Shown here: piece by piece, positions 18,601 through 27,239 of the stretch
Layout of the letters: the number at the start of each line of letters is the position of its first letter
How positions within the stretch are numbered: the stretch's first letter is position 1
From: Paenibacillus tyrphae
GTDB lineage: Bacteria; Bacillota; Bacilli; Paenibacillales; NBRC-103111
Length of the DNA: 64,000 nucleotides
NCBI RefSeq assembly: GCF_024158745.1
Contig: NZ_JAMZAW010000022.1
Location: 62,001-126,000 of the forward strand
Direction: 5' to 3'
Position numbers and translations under genes: made by a program
The notes under the pieces: model-generated
Told to the model about the DNA's origin: nothing
What the model saw: only the letters and a program-made list of their open reading frames with translations
The model's database searches: none

Positions 18601-19581
18601 TTATTGTACCGCTTTTTCCGCTTCTTTCACCATCTCGGCCACGGAAAGCAAGCCGCCGCCGGACAGGTACCAGTAGTTCGGATCCAGATAAATGATTTTG
18701 CCGTTTTTGAATGCTTTCGTCTTCTTCGTCAGCTCATTTTCCACGATTTGCTTCGCCGGCGTTCCGTTGCCGACAACGGCGTCGCGGTCGACGACGAACA
18801 GATAGTCCGGGTCTTTCTGCGCCACGTACTCGAACGTTACGCTCTGGCCGTGCGTCTCGACCTTGATATCTTTGTCTGCAGGCGCGAAGCCGAATTCGTC
18901 GTGGATGATACCGAAGCGCGAGCCTTGACCGTAAGCAGTGGTCTTGCCGCCGGTCGTCAGGATGACCAATGCGGTTTTGCCGCCTGCGGACGCTTTTTCT
19001 TTCAGCTTCTTGACGGAGTCGCTGATGGCGGCGAACTCTTTCTCCGCTGCCGCTTCCTTGCCGAAAATTTGACCGAGCAGCTTCACATTGTCTTCGACCG
19101 ATTTCATGTAGCTTTTCTCGTCCACGCCCATAAAGATCGTCGGAGCGATCGCTTTGAACTCTTCATATTTCGTCGATTGCCGTGCGGAGATGATGATCAG
19201 ATCGGGCTTGAGCTGGTTGATCTTCTCAAAGTCCGGCTCCATCAGGCCGCCTACGTTCGCATACTTGCTATCTTTATATTTGGACAAATAGGAAGGCAGG
19301 TTTTTCGACGGAACGCCGGCCACTTCTACGCCCAGTTTATCCAGGGAATCCAACGTGCCGAAGTCGAATACAACGACTTTTTTCGGGTTTTTCTTGACTT
19401 TCGTTTCCCCAAGCTTATGTTTAACCGTCAGTTCTTCACTATCTTTCGGTGCGGTCGTGTTCGCGTTCTTCGCATCGCCGCCTCCTGCCGCATTATTGGA
19501 GCTGCCGGAACCGTTCGTTCCGCACGCCGCGACCACAACGGCCAGGAGCACCATCATGAGCATCCATGAAATTTTTTTCAT
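18601..19581 (-). CDS. yclQ: Ferric-siderophore ABC transporter, substrate-binding lipoprotein
   Basis: 326 residues. The signal peptide MKKISWMLMMVLLAVVVAAC ends in a lipobox cysteine at residue 20, and a Ser/Asn/Gly-rich linker follows. The periplasmic-binding fold of iron-siderophore proteins comes next (VVVFDFGTLDSLDKLGVEV near 75; LIIISARQSTKYEEFKAIAP near 140). The start at 19581 is set by GAGGTGGTC and the signal peptide. The gene order, two permeases, ATPase, binding protein, is exactly that of Bacillus yclNOPQ, whose product imports petrobactin-type siderophores. Substrate specificity here is inferred from that similarity. Confidence 0.88.
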   Translation of the reverse strand: MKKISWMLMMVLLAVVVAACGTNGSGSSNNAAGGGDAKNANTTAPKDSEELTVKHKLGETKVKKNPKKVVVFDFGTLDSLDKLGVEVAGVPSKNLPSYLSKYKDSKYANVGGLMEPDFEKINQLKPDLIIISARQSTKYEEFKAIAPTIFMGVDEKSYMKSVEDNVKLLGQIFGKEAAAEKEFAAISDSVKKLKEKASAGGKTALVILTTGGKTTAYGQGSRFGIIHDEFGFAPADKDIKVETHGQSVTFEYVAQKDPDYLFVVDRDAVVGNGTPAKQIVENELTKKTKAFKNGKIIYLDPNYWYLSGGGLLSVAEMVKEAEKAVQ

Positions 19582-19646
19582 CTTGACCACCTCGATAATC
19601 GTAATATTTATTGCAAAGGACGGTATGGCGTCCCTTGGACAATCGG

Positions 19647-20405
19647 CTAAGTAAAATAGACGCAAATCTTGTTCTCGTTGATATCTTCGATATGGATATC
19701 CATGTCGTAAATGTCCTTGAGCACGGACTCCTCGATGATCTCCGCCGTCGGGCCTTCGCGGACCAGCTTCCCGTCCTTGAGCGCCACAATGTAATCGGCA
19801 TGGCAGGAGGCAAAATTGATGTCGTGGATCACGATGACAATCGTCTTGCCCAGTTCGTCGACCAGCCGCCGCAGCACCTTCATAATTTGGACCGAATGCT
19901 TCATATCCAGATTGTTCAGCGGCTCATCCAGCAAAATGTACTCGGTATTCTGCGCGATAACCATGGCGATGTAAGCCCGCTGCCGCTGGCCGCCGCTCAA
20001 TTGATCGATATACTTGTGCTGCATGTCTTCGAGTTCCATGTAGCGGATAGCCTCGTCGACGAACGTCCAATCCTCTTTCGTCAGCTTGCCCTGCGAATAA
20101 GGGAAACGGCCGAAGCTGACAAGCTCCCGAACCGTCAAACGGATGCCGATGTGGTTGGACTGTTTCAGAATCGAGATTTTTTTGGCCAGCTCGCCGCTCT
20201 TGTACTGCCCTATTTCTTTGCCTTCAATCCACACTTCTCCCTCATCCCTCGTCAGAAGGCGGCTCATCATGGACAGCAGCGTGCTTTTGCCGGCGCCGTT
20301 CGGCCCGATAAAAGCGGTGATGCTCCCTTTGTTGACCTTGACGGAGACTTGATCGACGACGCGCTTGTTCCCGTATGCTTTCGTTACGTTGCGTACTTCT
20401 ACCAC
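19647..20405 (-). CDS. yclP: Ferric-siderophore ABC transporter, ATP-binding protein
   Basis: 252 residues. Walker A is FIGPNGAGKSTLLSMMSRLL (near 32), the signature is DQLSGGQRQRAYIAMVIAQN (near 137) and Walker B is YILLDEPLNNLDMKHSVQIM. The protein resembles Bacillus YclP over its whole length as I recall that sequence, including the distinctive SILKQSNHIGIRLTVRELVS region. It overlaps the upstream permease by 7 bases, so translation is coupled. Confidence 0.93.
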   Translation of the reverse strand: MVEVRNVTKAYGNKRVVDQVSVKVNKGSITAFIGPNGAGKSTLLSMMSRLLTRDEGEVWIEGKEIGQYKSGELAKKISILKQSNHIGIRLTVRELVSFGRFPYSQGKLTKEDWTFVDEAIRYMELEDMQHKYIDQLSGGQRQRAYIAMVIAQNTEYILLDEPLNNLDMKHSVQIMKVLRRLVDELGKTIVIVIHDINFASCHADYIVALKDGKLVREGPTAEIIEESVLKDIYDMDIHIEDINENKICVYFT

Positions 20406-21349
20406 GATTTGTTCTCCTTCAACAGAAGATATAGAAAGTAAGACCCGCCGATAAAATTCACGATGACGCTGAGCGTGGTCGTAAAGGTGAACACCCGTTC
20501 CACCATCAACTGCCCGCCAACCAGGGCGATCATCCCGATCAGGACCGCGCCGACAATAAGCTGGCTGTGCCGGTACGTGCGCAAAAATTGGTGCGTGACG
20601 TTGGCGACAAGCAGCCCGAAGAACGTAATCGGTCCGACCAGGGCGGTAGCGATCGACGCCAAAATCGCGACGACGATCAGCAGTCTTTTCACAATACTAT
20701 CGTAAGGCACGCCCAGATTGATCGCATGCTCCTTGCCTAACGAAATCACATCCAAATAGGTAAGAAGCTTCTTGAAATACAGCGTAATGACCAGCACCGC
20801 GACGACCGAGATCGTCAATAGATCTGAGTTGACGCTGCTGAAGCTGGCAAACAGCTTGCCCTGCAGCACCAGGAACGCGTTCGGGTTGATCAGCATCTGC
20901 ATGAACGAAGACGAGCTTTGGAACAACGTTCCGAGAACAAGTCCGACAAGCAGCAAATAATAAATGTTCGTTCCCTCTTTGCGGAACATCAGTCTATGCA
21001 GCAGAAGCGCGAACAGCACCATCAATCCGACGGACAGCGCGAAATTCCATTGATTGCTGATCGTCGTCAGGCCGGTTGCGCCGAAAATAAAGACGATCGC
21101 GGTTTGGATCAGCATATAGAGCCAATCGAGCCCGATCATGCTGGGCGTCAGTATCCGGTTGTTCGTAATCGTCTGAAATATCATGGTCGAGAAAGCGATA
21201 CAGAAACCGGTAAGCAGCAGCGCGAGCACCTTTTTGCCCCGGCGGGGAAGGATGTAATCCCAATTGCCGCCCGACTGAATAACCATAAACAGCACAACCA
21301 AAGCCACCGCGATCACGGCAAGCAAGGTTAACTTGGCTTTATTGCTCAT
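20399..21349 (-). CDS. yclO: Ferric-siderophore ABC transporter permease
   Basis: 316 residues, FecCD-type, with about nine membrane spans. It carries the family segments KKVLALLLTGFCIAFSTMIF and the C-terminal coupling region ISLGKEHAINLGVPYDS, then VGPITFFGLLVANVTHQFLR. It overlaps the preceding permease by 11 bases and the following ATPase by 7, so all are on one message. Confidence 0.9.
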   Translation of the reverse strand: MSNKAKLTLLAVIAVALVVLFMVIQSGGNWDYILPRRGKKVLALLLTGFCIAFSTMIFQTITNNRILTPSMIGLDWLYMLIQTAIVFIFGATGLTTISNQWNFALSVGLMVLFALLLHRLMFRKEGTNIYYLLLVGLVLGTLFQSSSSFMQMLINPNAFLVLQGKLFASFSSVNSDLLTISVVAVLVITLYFKKLLTYLDVISLGKEHAINLGVPYDSIVKRLLIVVAILASIATALVGPITFFGLLVANVTHQFLRTYRHSQLIVGAVLIGMIALVGGQLMVERVFTFTTTLSVIVNFIGGSYFLYLLLKENKSW

Positions 21350-22292
21350 ATTTCTTTCTCCTCATAAGCAGGTAAAGAAAAATCCCGCTTCCGATAACCC
21401 CCACGGTCAATCCGATCGAAATTTCATACGGATAAATGATTACCCGCCCGAAAATGTCGCAGGCCAGAACGAAGACGGCTCCGAGCAAAGCGGTATGGGG
21501 AAGATTTTTTTTCAGGTTGTCCCCTTGATAAATCGTGACGATATTCGGAATGATCAGGCCCAGAAACGGAATCATGCCGACCGTCAGCACGACGACCGAG
21601 GTCACCAGGGCTGCGATCACAAGTCCGATGTTGACCACCTGCCTGTAATTCAATCCGAGGTTGACGGAAAAATCCTCGCCCATCCCGGCGACCGTAAACT
21701 TGTTGGCGAACAGGTAAGCCAGCACCGTAGCGGGAATGCTGATGTACAGCAGCTCGTAGCGGCCTTTCAGCACCACCGAGAAGTCCCCGTGCAGCCACGA
21801 TGTCATGCTTTGAATCAGATCGTATTTATAGGCGAAAAAGGTCGTCATCGATTCGATGAGATTGCCGAGCATCAGACCGACAAGCGGAATGAAGATCGTA
21901 TCCTTAAATTTCACCCGGTCGAGAATTTTCATAAACACGTATGTACCGGCCAGCGAAAATATAAAAGCGACGGACATTTTCTGCAGCGGAGTCGCCTCCG
22001 TAAAGATCAGCAGGGCGACCAGAATGCCCAGACTGGCCGAATCCATCGTGCCCGCGGTCGATGGGGAGACGAATTTGTTACGGCTGAGCTGCTGCATAAT
22101 GAGGCCCACGATGCTCATGCTCATGCCGGCGATCAGAATGCTGATCAAGCGCGGGAACCGGCTGATCATCAGCACCTCGACCTTCTCCTCGTTCCACTGC
22201 ACGATATCGGTCAGCGTCAAATCTTTCGCGCCAATGAATAAAGAAGCAACGGATAAAACAATCAGGGCAAGGACCAAATAAGTTTTTCTCAT
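21339..22292 (-). CDS. yclN: Ferric-siderophore ABC transporter permease
   Basis: 317 residues starting MRKTYLVLALIVLSVASLFI, a FecCD permease. Diagnostic regions are SRFPRLISILIAGMSMSIVG, QQLSRNKFVSPSTAGTMDSA, and LGLNYRQVVNIGLV followed by GMIPFLGLIIPNIV. The ATG at 22292 is preferred to the upstream ATG at 22307 because AGGAAA lies 7 bases before it. First gene of the operon, directly behind two Fur boxes. Confidence 0.9.
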   Translation of the reverse strand: MRKTYLVLALIVLSVASLFIGAKDLTLTDIVQWNEEKVEVLMISRFPRLISILIAGMSMSIVGLIMQQLSRNKFVSPSTAGTMDSASLGILVALLIFTEATPLQKMSVAFIFSLAGTYVFMKILDRVKFKDTIFIPLVGLMLGNLIESMTTFFAYKYDLIQSMTSWLHGDFSVVLKGRYELLYISIPATVLAYLFANKFTVAGMGEDFSVNLGLNYRQVVNIGLVIAALVTSVVVLTVGMIPFLGLIIPNIVTIYQGDNLKKNLPHTALLGAVFVLACDIFGRVIIYPYEISIGLTVGVIGSGIFLYLLMRRKKYEQ

Positions 22293-22329
22293 AACATTTC
22301 CTAACAATAGTTTAGTAGTAAAATAATTC

Positions 22330-22378
22330 GATAATGATTTTCATTATCAGTGAAACGATATTGAGAATCATTCTTAAT
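22330..22378 (-). promoter_or_regulatory. Two Fur boxes upstream of yclN
   Basis: GATAATGATTTTCATTATC (22330-22348) matches the classic 19-bp Fur box with one or two changes. A second dyad, ATTGAGAATCATTCTTAAT (22360-22378), follows after 11 bases. They lie 38-86 bases upstream of yclN, so iron should repress the importer. Confidence 0.85.
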
Positions 22379-22461
22379 GGATAATCTTAAACTATATTAG
22401 ACAACACGGCTGTGTCAGTCAAGGCTTTTTTCGAAATTTACCAGAAACCGCCTATGCAAAA

Positions 22462-22486
22462 AGGCAACCACGTGAGGCGATTGCCT
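22462..22486 (-). terminator. Terminator hairpin next to a repeat-element remnant
   Basis: AGGCAA/TTGCCT stem. Read leftward it is followed by TTTTTGC, so it should end transcription of the gene at 22574-23050. It directly abuts the remnant at 22494-22535. Confidence 0.65.
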
Positions 22487-22493
22487 GAGCTTT

Positions 22494-22535
22494 GTTAAGA
22501 AGCGGTCAATTGAAGGAATAGAGGTGTACGAGTGG
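22494..22535 (+). repeat. Remnant E of the terminator-associated repeat family
   Basis: GTTAAGAAGCGGTCAATTGA followed by AGGAATAGAGGTGTACGAGTGG aligns with the left end of copies A and C (GTTGAGAAAGTGATCAATTGA, then GGTAATAGAGGTGTACGAG). The rest of the element is missing. Like the full copies, it touches an intrinsic terminator. Confidence 0.65.
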
Positions 22536-22573
22536 ATTAGCAGGGTTCAAATATGCGGTATCAGTAAAATGTG

Positions 22574-23050
22574 CTATATCTTCTCGATAGGGAAAAATAA
22601 AGACAATTCACCGTTATGATCTTTAGGGTCATAAAATTCTTGAACTGCTCCAACCAATGTGTAGGTATTATTTGGTAAATAATCTTCAATGATCTGATTA
22701 AATGTTTCTTTATAGGAATTTTGATTACACTTAACCACAACATATTTAAATGATGGAATGACCCATTTAACCCAGCCATGCGGGGCTTCAGCATCGTCTA
22801 AAACCTCACACCCCGCTAAGTATTTCCCCTCATTTTTCCACCTTTCAAACTTTCCATCAACATCACTCATAGCACCCCAAACCCCAACAATACTACCGTC
22901 AGAATTCAATTTTGCAAGATTGCTTATTTCAGCAAATTTACTGTTTGCATCTTTCCATAATGGCGGTATCCAAACAGGACCTTCTATGGCAAGTCCCTCC
23001 CCCATCTTGCCGATAACTGTAAATTTCCGTTTAACAATAATATCAACCAC
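22574..23050 (-). CDS. GyrI/AraC-type effector-binding domain protein
   Basis: 158 residues starting at GTG 23050 after GAGGGGG. The sequence resembles the stand-alone small-molecule-binding (GyrI-like, YdeE) family: IVKRKFTVIGKMGEG at the N-terminus, the central YLAGCEVLDDAEAPHGWVKW, and the C-terminal TYTLVGAVQEFYDPKD. No DNA-binding domain is present. It is markedly more AT-rich than its neighbours, and it sits beside a broken AraC gene, so it may have arrived by transfer. Ligand unknown. Confidence 0.75.
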   Translation of the reverse strand: MVDIIVKRKFTVIGKMGEGLAIEGPVWIPPLWKDANSKFAEISNLAKLNSDGSIVGVWGAMSDVDGKFERWKNEGKYLAGCEVLDDAEAPHGWVKWVIPSFKYVVVKCNQNSYKETFNQIIEDYLPNNTYTLVGAVQEFYDPKDHNGELSLFFPIEKI

Positions 23051-23062
23051 TTGTTTTCCCCC

Positions 23063-23437
23063 TCATAAATAAAGATTTAGCACACCCACACAAACGCATG
23101 TTTCTGTTTTGTTTTTTTCATTTGGGCTGGGAAAGGCCGGGTCCTCCGCTTTGACGAGATTAGAAATGCCGAGCAGCTTAAACATTCTCCCCAGGCGGAT
23201 ATTCGAGCCGAAATGGCACCAGTACATCGTAGAAGGCGTCCCCTCGGTGACGGAAAACGACTGCTCCGTTCCGCGGGGATGAACATAAACTCGCCCGGCA
23301 CCGGACGGTACTGCTCGTTGCCGACCTGAATCCAGCCTTCTCCAATCCCGCACACACACCGACAGCTTGGCGAACGGCAGCTGAACCCGCAAATTCGACA
23401 GCTGGCTGTTCAGCAATTGCGCCTTTGCCGTATCCAA
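23063..23437 (-). pseudogene. Decayed AraC-family regulator, N-terminal cupin part only
   Basis: Reading across two frames restores an AraC N-terminal domain. It runs DTAKAQLLNSQLSNLRVQLP, then in another frame GIGEGWIQVGNEQYRPVPGE and FMFIPA, then back in the first frame GTEQSFSVTEGTPSTMYWCH and FGSNIRLGRMFKLLG. At least two frameshifts are therefore needed, and no HTH domain follows before the next gene. The neighbouring AT-rich gene may mark the rearrangement that removed the rest. Confidence 0.65.
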
Positions 23438-23547
23438 CCCCGTCTCTCCCCTTAGCTATAAAAATCAAGCATGACGAGGTTCCGCAAGCTGCGGAACACC
23501 ATCATGCTTTTGGTCATCACTTCATCGCACGAGCCTTCCGGCAAGCT

Positions 23548-23952
23548 TCATTCCGCCGGCGCTTGGGAATCTCCGCCATGCGCTAAATCGTAGCTGGCTC
23601 TCGCCGCCTCGACATGCGAGTAATTTACTCTTACCCATTGCCTCAGCTCTTTCATCGGTTGAAGCAGCGTTTCGCCCAGCGGGGTTAGCGAATAGTCGAC
23701 GGTTGGGGGCACGGTTGGCGTAACATGGCGTCGGACCAGCCCGTCCCGCTCCAGCTTTCGGACCGTTTGCGTCAGCATTTTTTTGGAAATCCCGTCGATT
23801 CTTCTTCCCATTTCTCCGTAGCGGACGCTTCCGTCTTCCAATGCGTAAATGACGAGCGCCGTCCATTTGTCGGATATCAATTCAAGAACTCTGCTGTAGC
23901 CGCAAGTCGCCGGTGAGATGCCGGATGGTCTTGTTTTGGGCGAAGATGTCAA
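23548..23952 (-). CDS. HxlR-family transcriptional regulator
   Basis: 134 residues. The HxlR signature is clear: CGYSRVLELISDKWTALVIY near residue 17, RYGEMGRRIDGISKKMLTQT, KLERDGLVRRHVTPTVPPTV, and the wing DYSLTPLGETLLQPM. It starts at TTG 23952, six bases after AGGAGGGG. It is divergent from the MBL-fold hydrolase at 24123, which is its likely target. HxlR proteins often sense aldehydes, quinones or redox stress; the signal here is unknown. Confidence 0.88.
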   Translation of the reverse strand: MTSSPKTRPSGISPATCGYSRVLELISDKWTALVIYALEDGSVRYGEMGRRIDGISKKMLTQTVRKLERDGLVRRHVTPTVPPTVDYSLTPLGETLLQPMKELRQWVRVNYSHVEAARASYDLAHGGDSQAPAE

Positions 23953-24122
23953 ATGATTCCCCTCCTATGCACCTCGAAGTACCCAGGACACCAAAAAGTT
24001 CCTACTTATGTAATTTTAGTTTATGTACTATTGTATGTCTATACCGCTCATCAAAGTTGAAATCTTTAAGCATGAGCGGGCGTACAAGCGAATATATTGC
24101 TTTACTAATGGGAGGAATGAAC

Positions 24123-24971
24123 ATGTCAAATCTAATGAAAGCCCGGCCCAAGCTGTATGTGATGGATAACGGCCGGATGAGCATGGACAAAAACTGGCTG
24201 ATCGCCATGCACAATCCGGCGACGATCAGCAACCCCAATGCGCAGACGAAGTTCGTGGAATTTCCGATCTATACCGTATTGATCGATCATCCGGAAGGGA
24301 AAATTTTGTTCGATACGTCCTGCAATCCGAACTCGATGGGCGCCCAAGGACGTTGGACCCAAGCGACCCAGCAGGCGTTCCCCTGGGTAGCAAGCGAGGA
24401 ATGCTACCTGCCTAACCGGCTGGAGCAGCTGAAAGTAAGACCCGAGGACATCAAGTACGTGATTGCCTCCCACCTGCATCTGGACCATGCCGGATGCCTG
24501 GAGATGTTCACGAACGCTACGATTATCGTCCACGAAGACGAGCTGAACGGTGCGCTGCAATCCTATGCCCGCAATCAAAAAGAAGGCGGCTATATTTGGG
24601 CGGACATCGATGCGTGGATCAAAAACCATTTGCAGTGGAAAACGATCAAGCGCACTGAAGATAACCTGGATCTGGCCGAAGGCATCAAGATTCTTAATTT
24701 TGGAAGCGGCCATGCCTGGGGCATGATAGGCTTGCACGTCGACATGCCGGAAACGGGCGGAATCATCCTCGCTTCCGATGCCGTCTATACGTCGGAAAGC
24801 TTCGGCCCGCCGGTCAGGCCGCCAGGTATCTTGTACGATTCGCTCGGTTACCGGAGCGCAGTGGAGAAAATCCGCACGCTGGCTAAGCGAACGAACTCTC
24901 AAGTGTGGTTCGGACATGATGCGGATCAATTCAAAACGTTCCGCAAATCGACTGAAGGATATTACCAGTAA
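24123..24971 (+). CDS. N-acyl homoserine lactonase-family MBL-fold hydrolase
   Basis: 282 residues. The metal-binding HxHxDH motif is HLHLDHAG (H117, H119, D121, H122). Further ligands are probably in NFGSGHAWGMIGLHV, LASDAVYTSE and WFGHDADQF. Overall layout and the SNPNAQTKFVEFPIYTVLID region fit the AiiA-like quorum-quenching lactonase family. Starting at 24123 uses GGGAGG with 7-base spacing. Activity on acyl-homoserine lactones is suggested by family only; other lactones are possible. Divergent from an HxlR regulator. Confidence 0.8.
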   Translation: MSNLMKARPKLYVMDNGRMSMDKNWLIAMHNPATISNPNAQTKFVEFPIYTVLIDHPEGKILFDTSCNPNSMGAQGRWTQATQQAFPWVASEECYLPNRLEQLKVRPEDIKYVIASHLHLDHAGCLEMFTNATIIVHEDELNGALQSYARNQKEGGYIWADIDAWIKNHLQWKTIKRTEDNLDLAEGIKILNFGSGHAWGMIGLHVDMPETGGIILASDAVYTSESFGPPVRPPGILYDSLGYRSAVEKIRTLAKRTNSQVWFGHDADQFKTFRKSTEGYYQ

Positions 24972-25069
24972 AAATTTTTGAACTTTCGAAAGGAAATGCC
25001 CTGTTTGTATCGAATAGTTTTGTATCGATATTCTGACGCAAAGCATCAGACAATTGCATACTTGATCGA

Positions 25070-25229
25070 TAAGGTGCCTTTGCGCAGAGCAAAGGGTAAC
25101 AGGGAATCGGGTGTAAATCCCGAGCGGTCCCGCCACTGTATTCGGGGAGTTTCTTTCCATGACGTCACTCGATTCACCCGTCGGGGAAGGCGAAAGAACA
25201 CGACGATCCGAGAGCCAGGAGACCTACCT
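25070..25229 (+). ncRNA. Cobalamin riboswitch upstream of cbiMNQO
   Basis: Conserved pieces appear in order: AAGGTGCC, GGGAATCGGGTGTAAATCCC, GCGGTCCCGCCACTGTA, and the B12 box GAGAGCCAGGAGACCTACC near 25210-25228. An intrinsic terminator at 25328-25359 follows, then cbiM, so adenosylcobalamin binding should lower expression of the cobalt importer by attenuation. Confidence 0.95.
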
Positions 25230-25327
25230 TATAGATGCACCCGAAAGCCTTCGCGGAAAGGAGAGGTGTACGAACCTAGCCGGACAATGACCTGCGCGCA
25301 TTGTCGTTTAGCGGCGTGCGCGTACCC

Positions 25328-25359
25328 AAGACCCATCCTACAGGATCGGTCTTTTTTTG
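25328..25359 (+). terminator. Riboswitch expression-platform terminator (cbiM leader)
   Basis: AAGACC/GGTCTT stem enclosing CCT/AGG and followed by seven T residues. It sits between the riboswitch and the cbiM ribosome-binding site. Confidence 0.85.
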
Positions 25360-25390
25360 GTTTACGAGTATCGTTCAGGAGGAACAATTT

Positions 25391-26158
25391 ATGAAAAAGA
25401 AAAAGACGATCGGCACCTTGCTTTTGGTAAGCGGTTTAACGCTGTATTTATCGTTGAACGCGCCCGAATCCGCTTACGCCATGCACATTATGGAAGGATT
25501 TCTTCCGTTCGGCTGGGCCGTTTTCTGGTGGGCCGCCTTTCTGCCCTTCTTCATTCTCGGGCTGCGGGCGCTCCGGAAAATAACGAAGGAAACGCCGGAG
25601 CTGAAAATTATGCTCGGTCTGGCCGGCGCCTTCACCTTCGTGCTGTCGGCGCTGAAAATTCCGTCCGTGACGGGAAGCAGCTCCCATCCGACGGGCACGG
25701 GGCTCGGAGCGGTCATGTTCGGTCCGCTGCCGATGAGTGTGCTGGGCTCCATCGTGCTGCTGTTTCAAGCGCTGCTGCTTGCCCACGGCGGTCTGACGAC
25801 CCTCGGGGCCAACGCATTCTCCATGGCCGTCGCGGGTCCGTTCGTAGGCTACATGGTGTACAAGGGAATGATGAAGTCGACCGGCAAGCAGAAGCTGTCC
25901 ATCTTCACGGCGGCGGCGCTCGCCGACTTGTCCACCTACATCGTGACGTCGCTTCAGCTGGCGCTCGCTTTTCCCGCCGAGCAAGGCGGCGTAGCAGCCT
26001 CGCTTCTCAAATTCGGCGGCATCTTCGCCGTAACGCAAATTCCGCTGGCGATCAGCGAAGGGCTGTTGACCGTATTAATCTGGAACTGGCTGCAGGCCTA
26101 CAGCTCGGAAGAGCTGTCGCTGCTGCAGCGTAAAATGAAAGGAGCGCGCGAGCTGTGA
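25391..26158 (+). CDS. cbiM: Cobalt ECF transporter S component CbiM
   Basis: 255-residue membrane protein. A cleavable signal (MKKKKTIGTLLLVSGLTLYL...ESAYA) precedes the mature N-terminus MHIMEGFLPFGWAVFWW, whose Met-His starts the metal-binding site of the CbiM/NikM family. Core motifs are KIPSVTGSSSHPTGTGLGAV near 95 and LLLAHGGLTTLGANAFSMAV near 135. The ATG follows AGGAGGAACAATTT. The riboswitch and the cbiN-cbiQ-cbiO partners fix cobalt rather than nickel as the likely substrate. Confidence 0.95.
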   Translation: MKKKKTIGTLLLVSGLTLYLSLNAPESAYAMHIMEGFLPFGWAVFWWAAFLPFFILGLRALRKITKETPELKIMLGLAGAFTFVLSALKIPSVTGSSSHPTGTGLGAVMFGPLPMSVLGSIVLLFQALLLAHGGLTTLGANAFSMAVAGPFVGYMVYKGMMKSTGKQKLSIFTAAALADLSTYIVTSLQLALAFPAEQGGVAASLLKFGGIFAVTQIPLAISEGLLTVLIWNWLQAYSSEELSLLQRKMKGAREL

Positions 26159-26439
26159 AAACCGCAACCAAAAACATCCTGCTGCTTGTCGCCGTCGTCC
26201 TGCTGGCCGTGCTGCCGCTGCTCTTCGTAAATGGAGAGTTCGGCGGTGCCGACGGCGCCGCCGAAGAAATGATCAAGACGATCCAGCCGTCCTACGAGCC
26301 CTGGTTCTCGTCGCTGCTGGAGCCGCCGGCCGAAACCGAAAGCATGCTGTTCGCGCTGCAGGCCGCCATCGGAGCCGGATTTATCGGGTACGTGATCGGT
26401 CTGTTCCGGGGTAAGGCGTCCAAGTCGAAGCCGCAATGA
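26155..26439 (+). CDS. cbiN: Cobalt ECF transporter auxiliary protein CbiN
   Basis: 94 residues with a membrane span at each end (ILLLVAVVLLAVLPLLFVNG; FALQAAIGAGFIGYVIGLFR) and an acidic extracellular loop (GEFGGADGAAEEMIKTIQPS) typical of CbiN. It starts at a GTG overlapping the cbiM stop, so translation is coupled. Confidence 0.93.
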   Translation: MKTATKNILLLVAVVLLAVLPLLFVNGEFGGADGAAEEMIKTIQPSYEPWFSSLLEPPAETESMLFALQAAIGAGFIGYVIGLFRGKASKSKPQ

Positions 26440-27239
26440 TTCGGCTGATCGATTCGCTTTCTTACAGCAACCGGCTGCGCGGCATGTCCCCGATGTGGAA
26501 ATGCGGCTTCGCGGCCGCGCTGTTCATGCTGTCGTACGGATCGCATCCTCCCGTCCAGGCGGCGATTTTCGCCTGGATGATCGTGTGGGTCGTCCGGTAT
26601 GCCCGAATTCCGCTAAAAGCCCATATGGTGATGCTGGGAACGGCTTGCCTGTTTTTTATCGCCAGTCTGCCGGCTCTGCTCATCGAGATCCAGCCGGGAA
26701 GCGCCGCCGCTCCCGGCTCCTCTGCGTTCGTTCTATGGTCCCGGCCGTACGGGTCCGTCTATATCACCGAGACAGGGCTGCATACGGCTGCGGCGTTGTT
26801 CATGCGGGCGGCGGCCTGCTTGTCGGCCGTTTCGTTCGTCATGTTCACGACCCCGGTGGCCGAGCTGTTTCAAGTGATGAAACGGCTGCGGGTTCCGGCT
26901 CTCGTGCTTGAGCTGATGCTGATCACGTACCGCTTCCTGTTTATTTTGACGGAGACGGCGCACGATCTGTATACCGCGCAGCGGGCCCGCGGAGGACACA
27001 ACGGCTTTCGCGGCAAGCTGAACGACACGGCGATGCTGATCGTCCGGCTGTTCGTCAAGACGATGCATCGCTACAAAGGATTGTCGCACGGTCTCGTCTC
27101 CAGAGGATTTACCGAGGAAATCCGTCTTGCCCCTTACCGGGCCGGTACGGTTCCTGCCCGATACCGCCTCGAAAGCGGCATCGGCGTCGCGATATTATTG
27201 CTGCTGGAGTGTTGGCTCCGCTGGAGGGGAATCGTATGA
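26436..27239 (+). CDS. cbiQ: Cobalt ECF transporter T component CbiQ
   Basis: 267-residue membrane coupling protein. It shows the EcfT core spans and the conserved cytoplasmic coupling motifs: TAQRARGGHNGFRGKLND, then HRYKGLSHGLVSRGFTEEIR. Its ATG overlaps the cbiN stop and its own stop overlaps the cbiO start. Confidence 0.93.
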   Translation: MIRLIDSLSYSNRLRGMSPMWKCGFAAALFMLSYGSHPPVQAAIFAWMIVWVVRYARIPLKAHMVMLGTACLFFIASLPALLIEIQPGSAAAPGSSAFVLWSRPYGSVYITETGLHTAAALFMRAAACLSAVSFVMFTTPVAELFQVMKRLRVPALVLELMLITYRFLFILTETAHDLYTAQRARGGHNGFRGKLNDTAMLIVRLFVKTMHRYKGLSHGLVSRGFTEEIRLAPYRAGTVPARYRLESGIGVAILLLLECWLRWRGIV

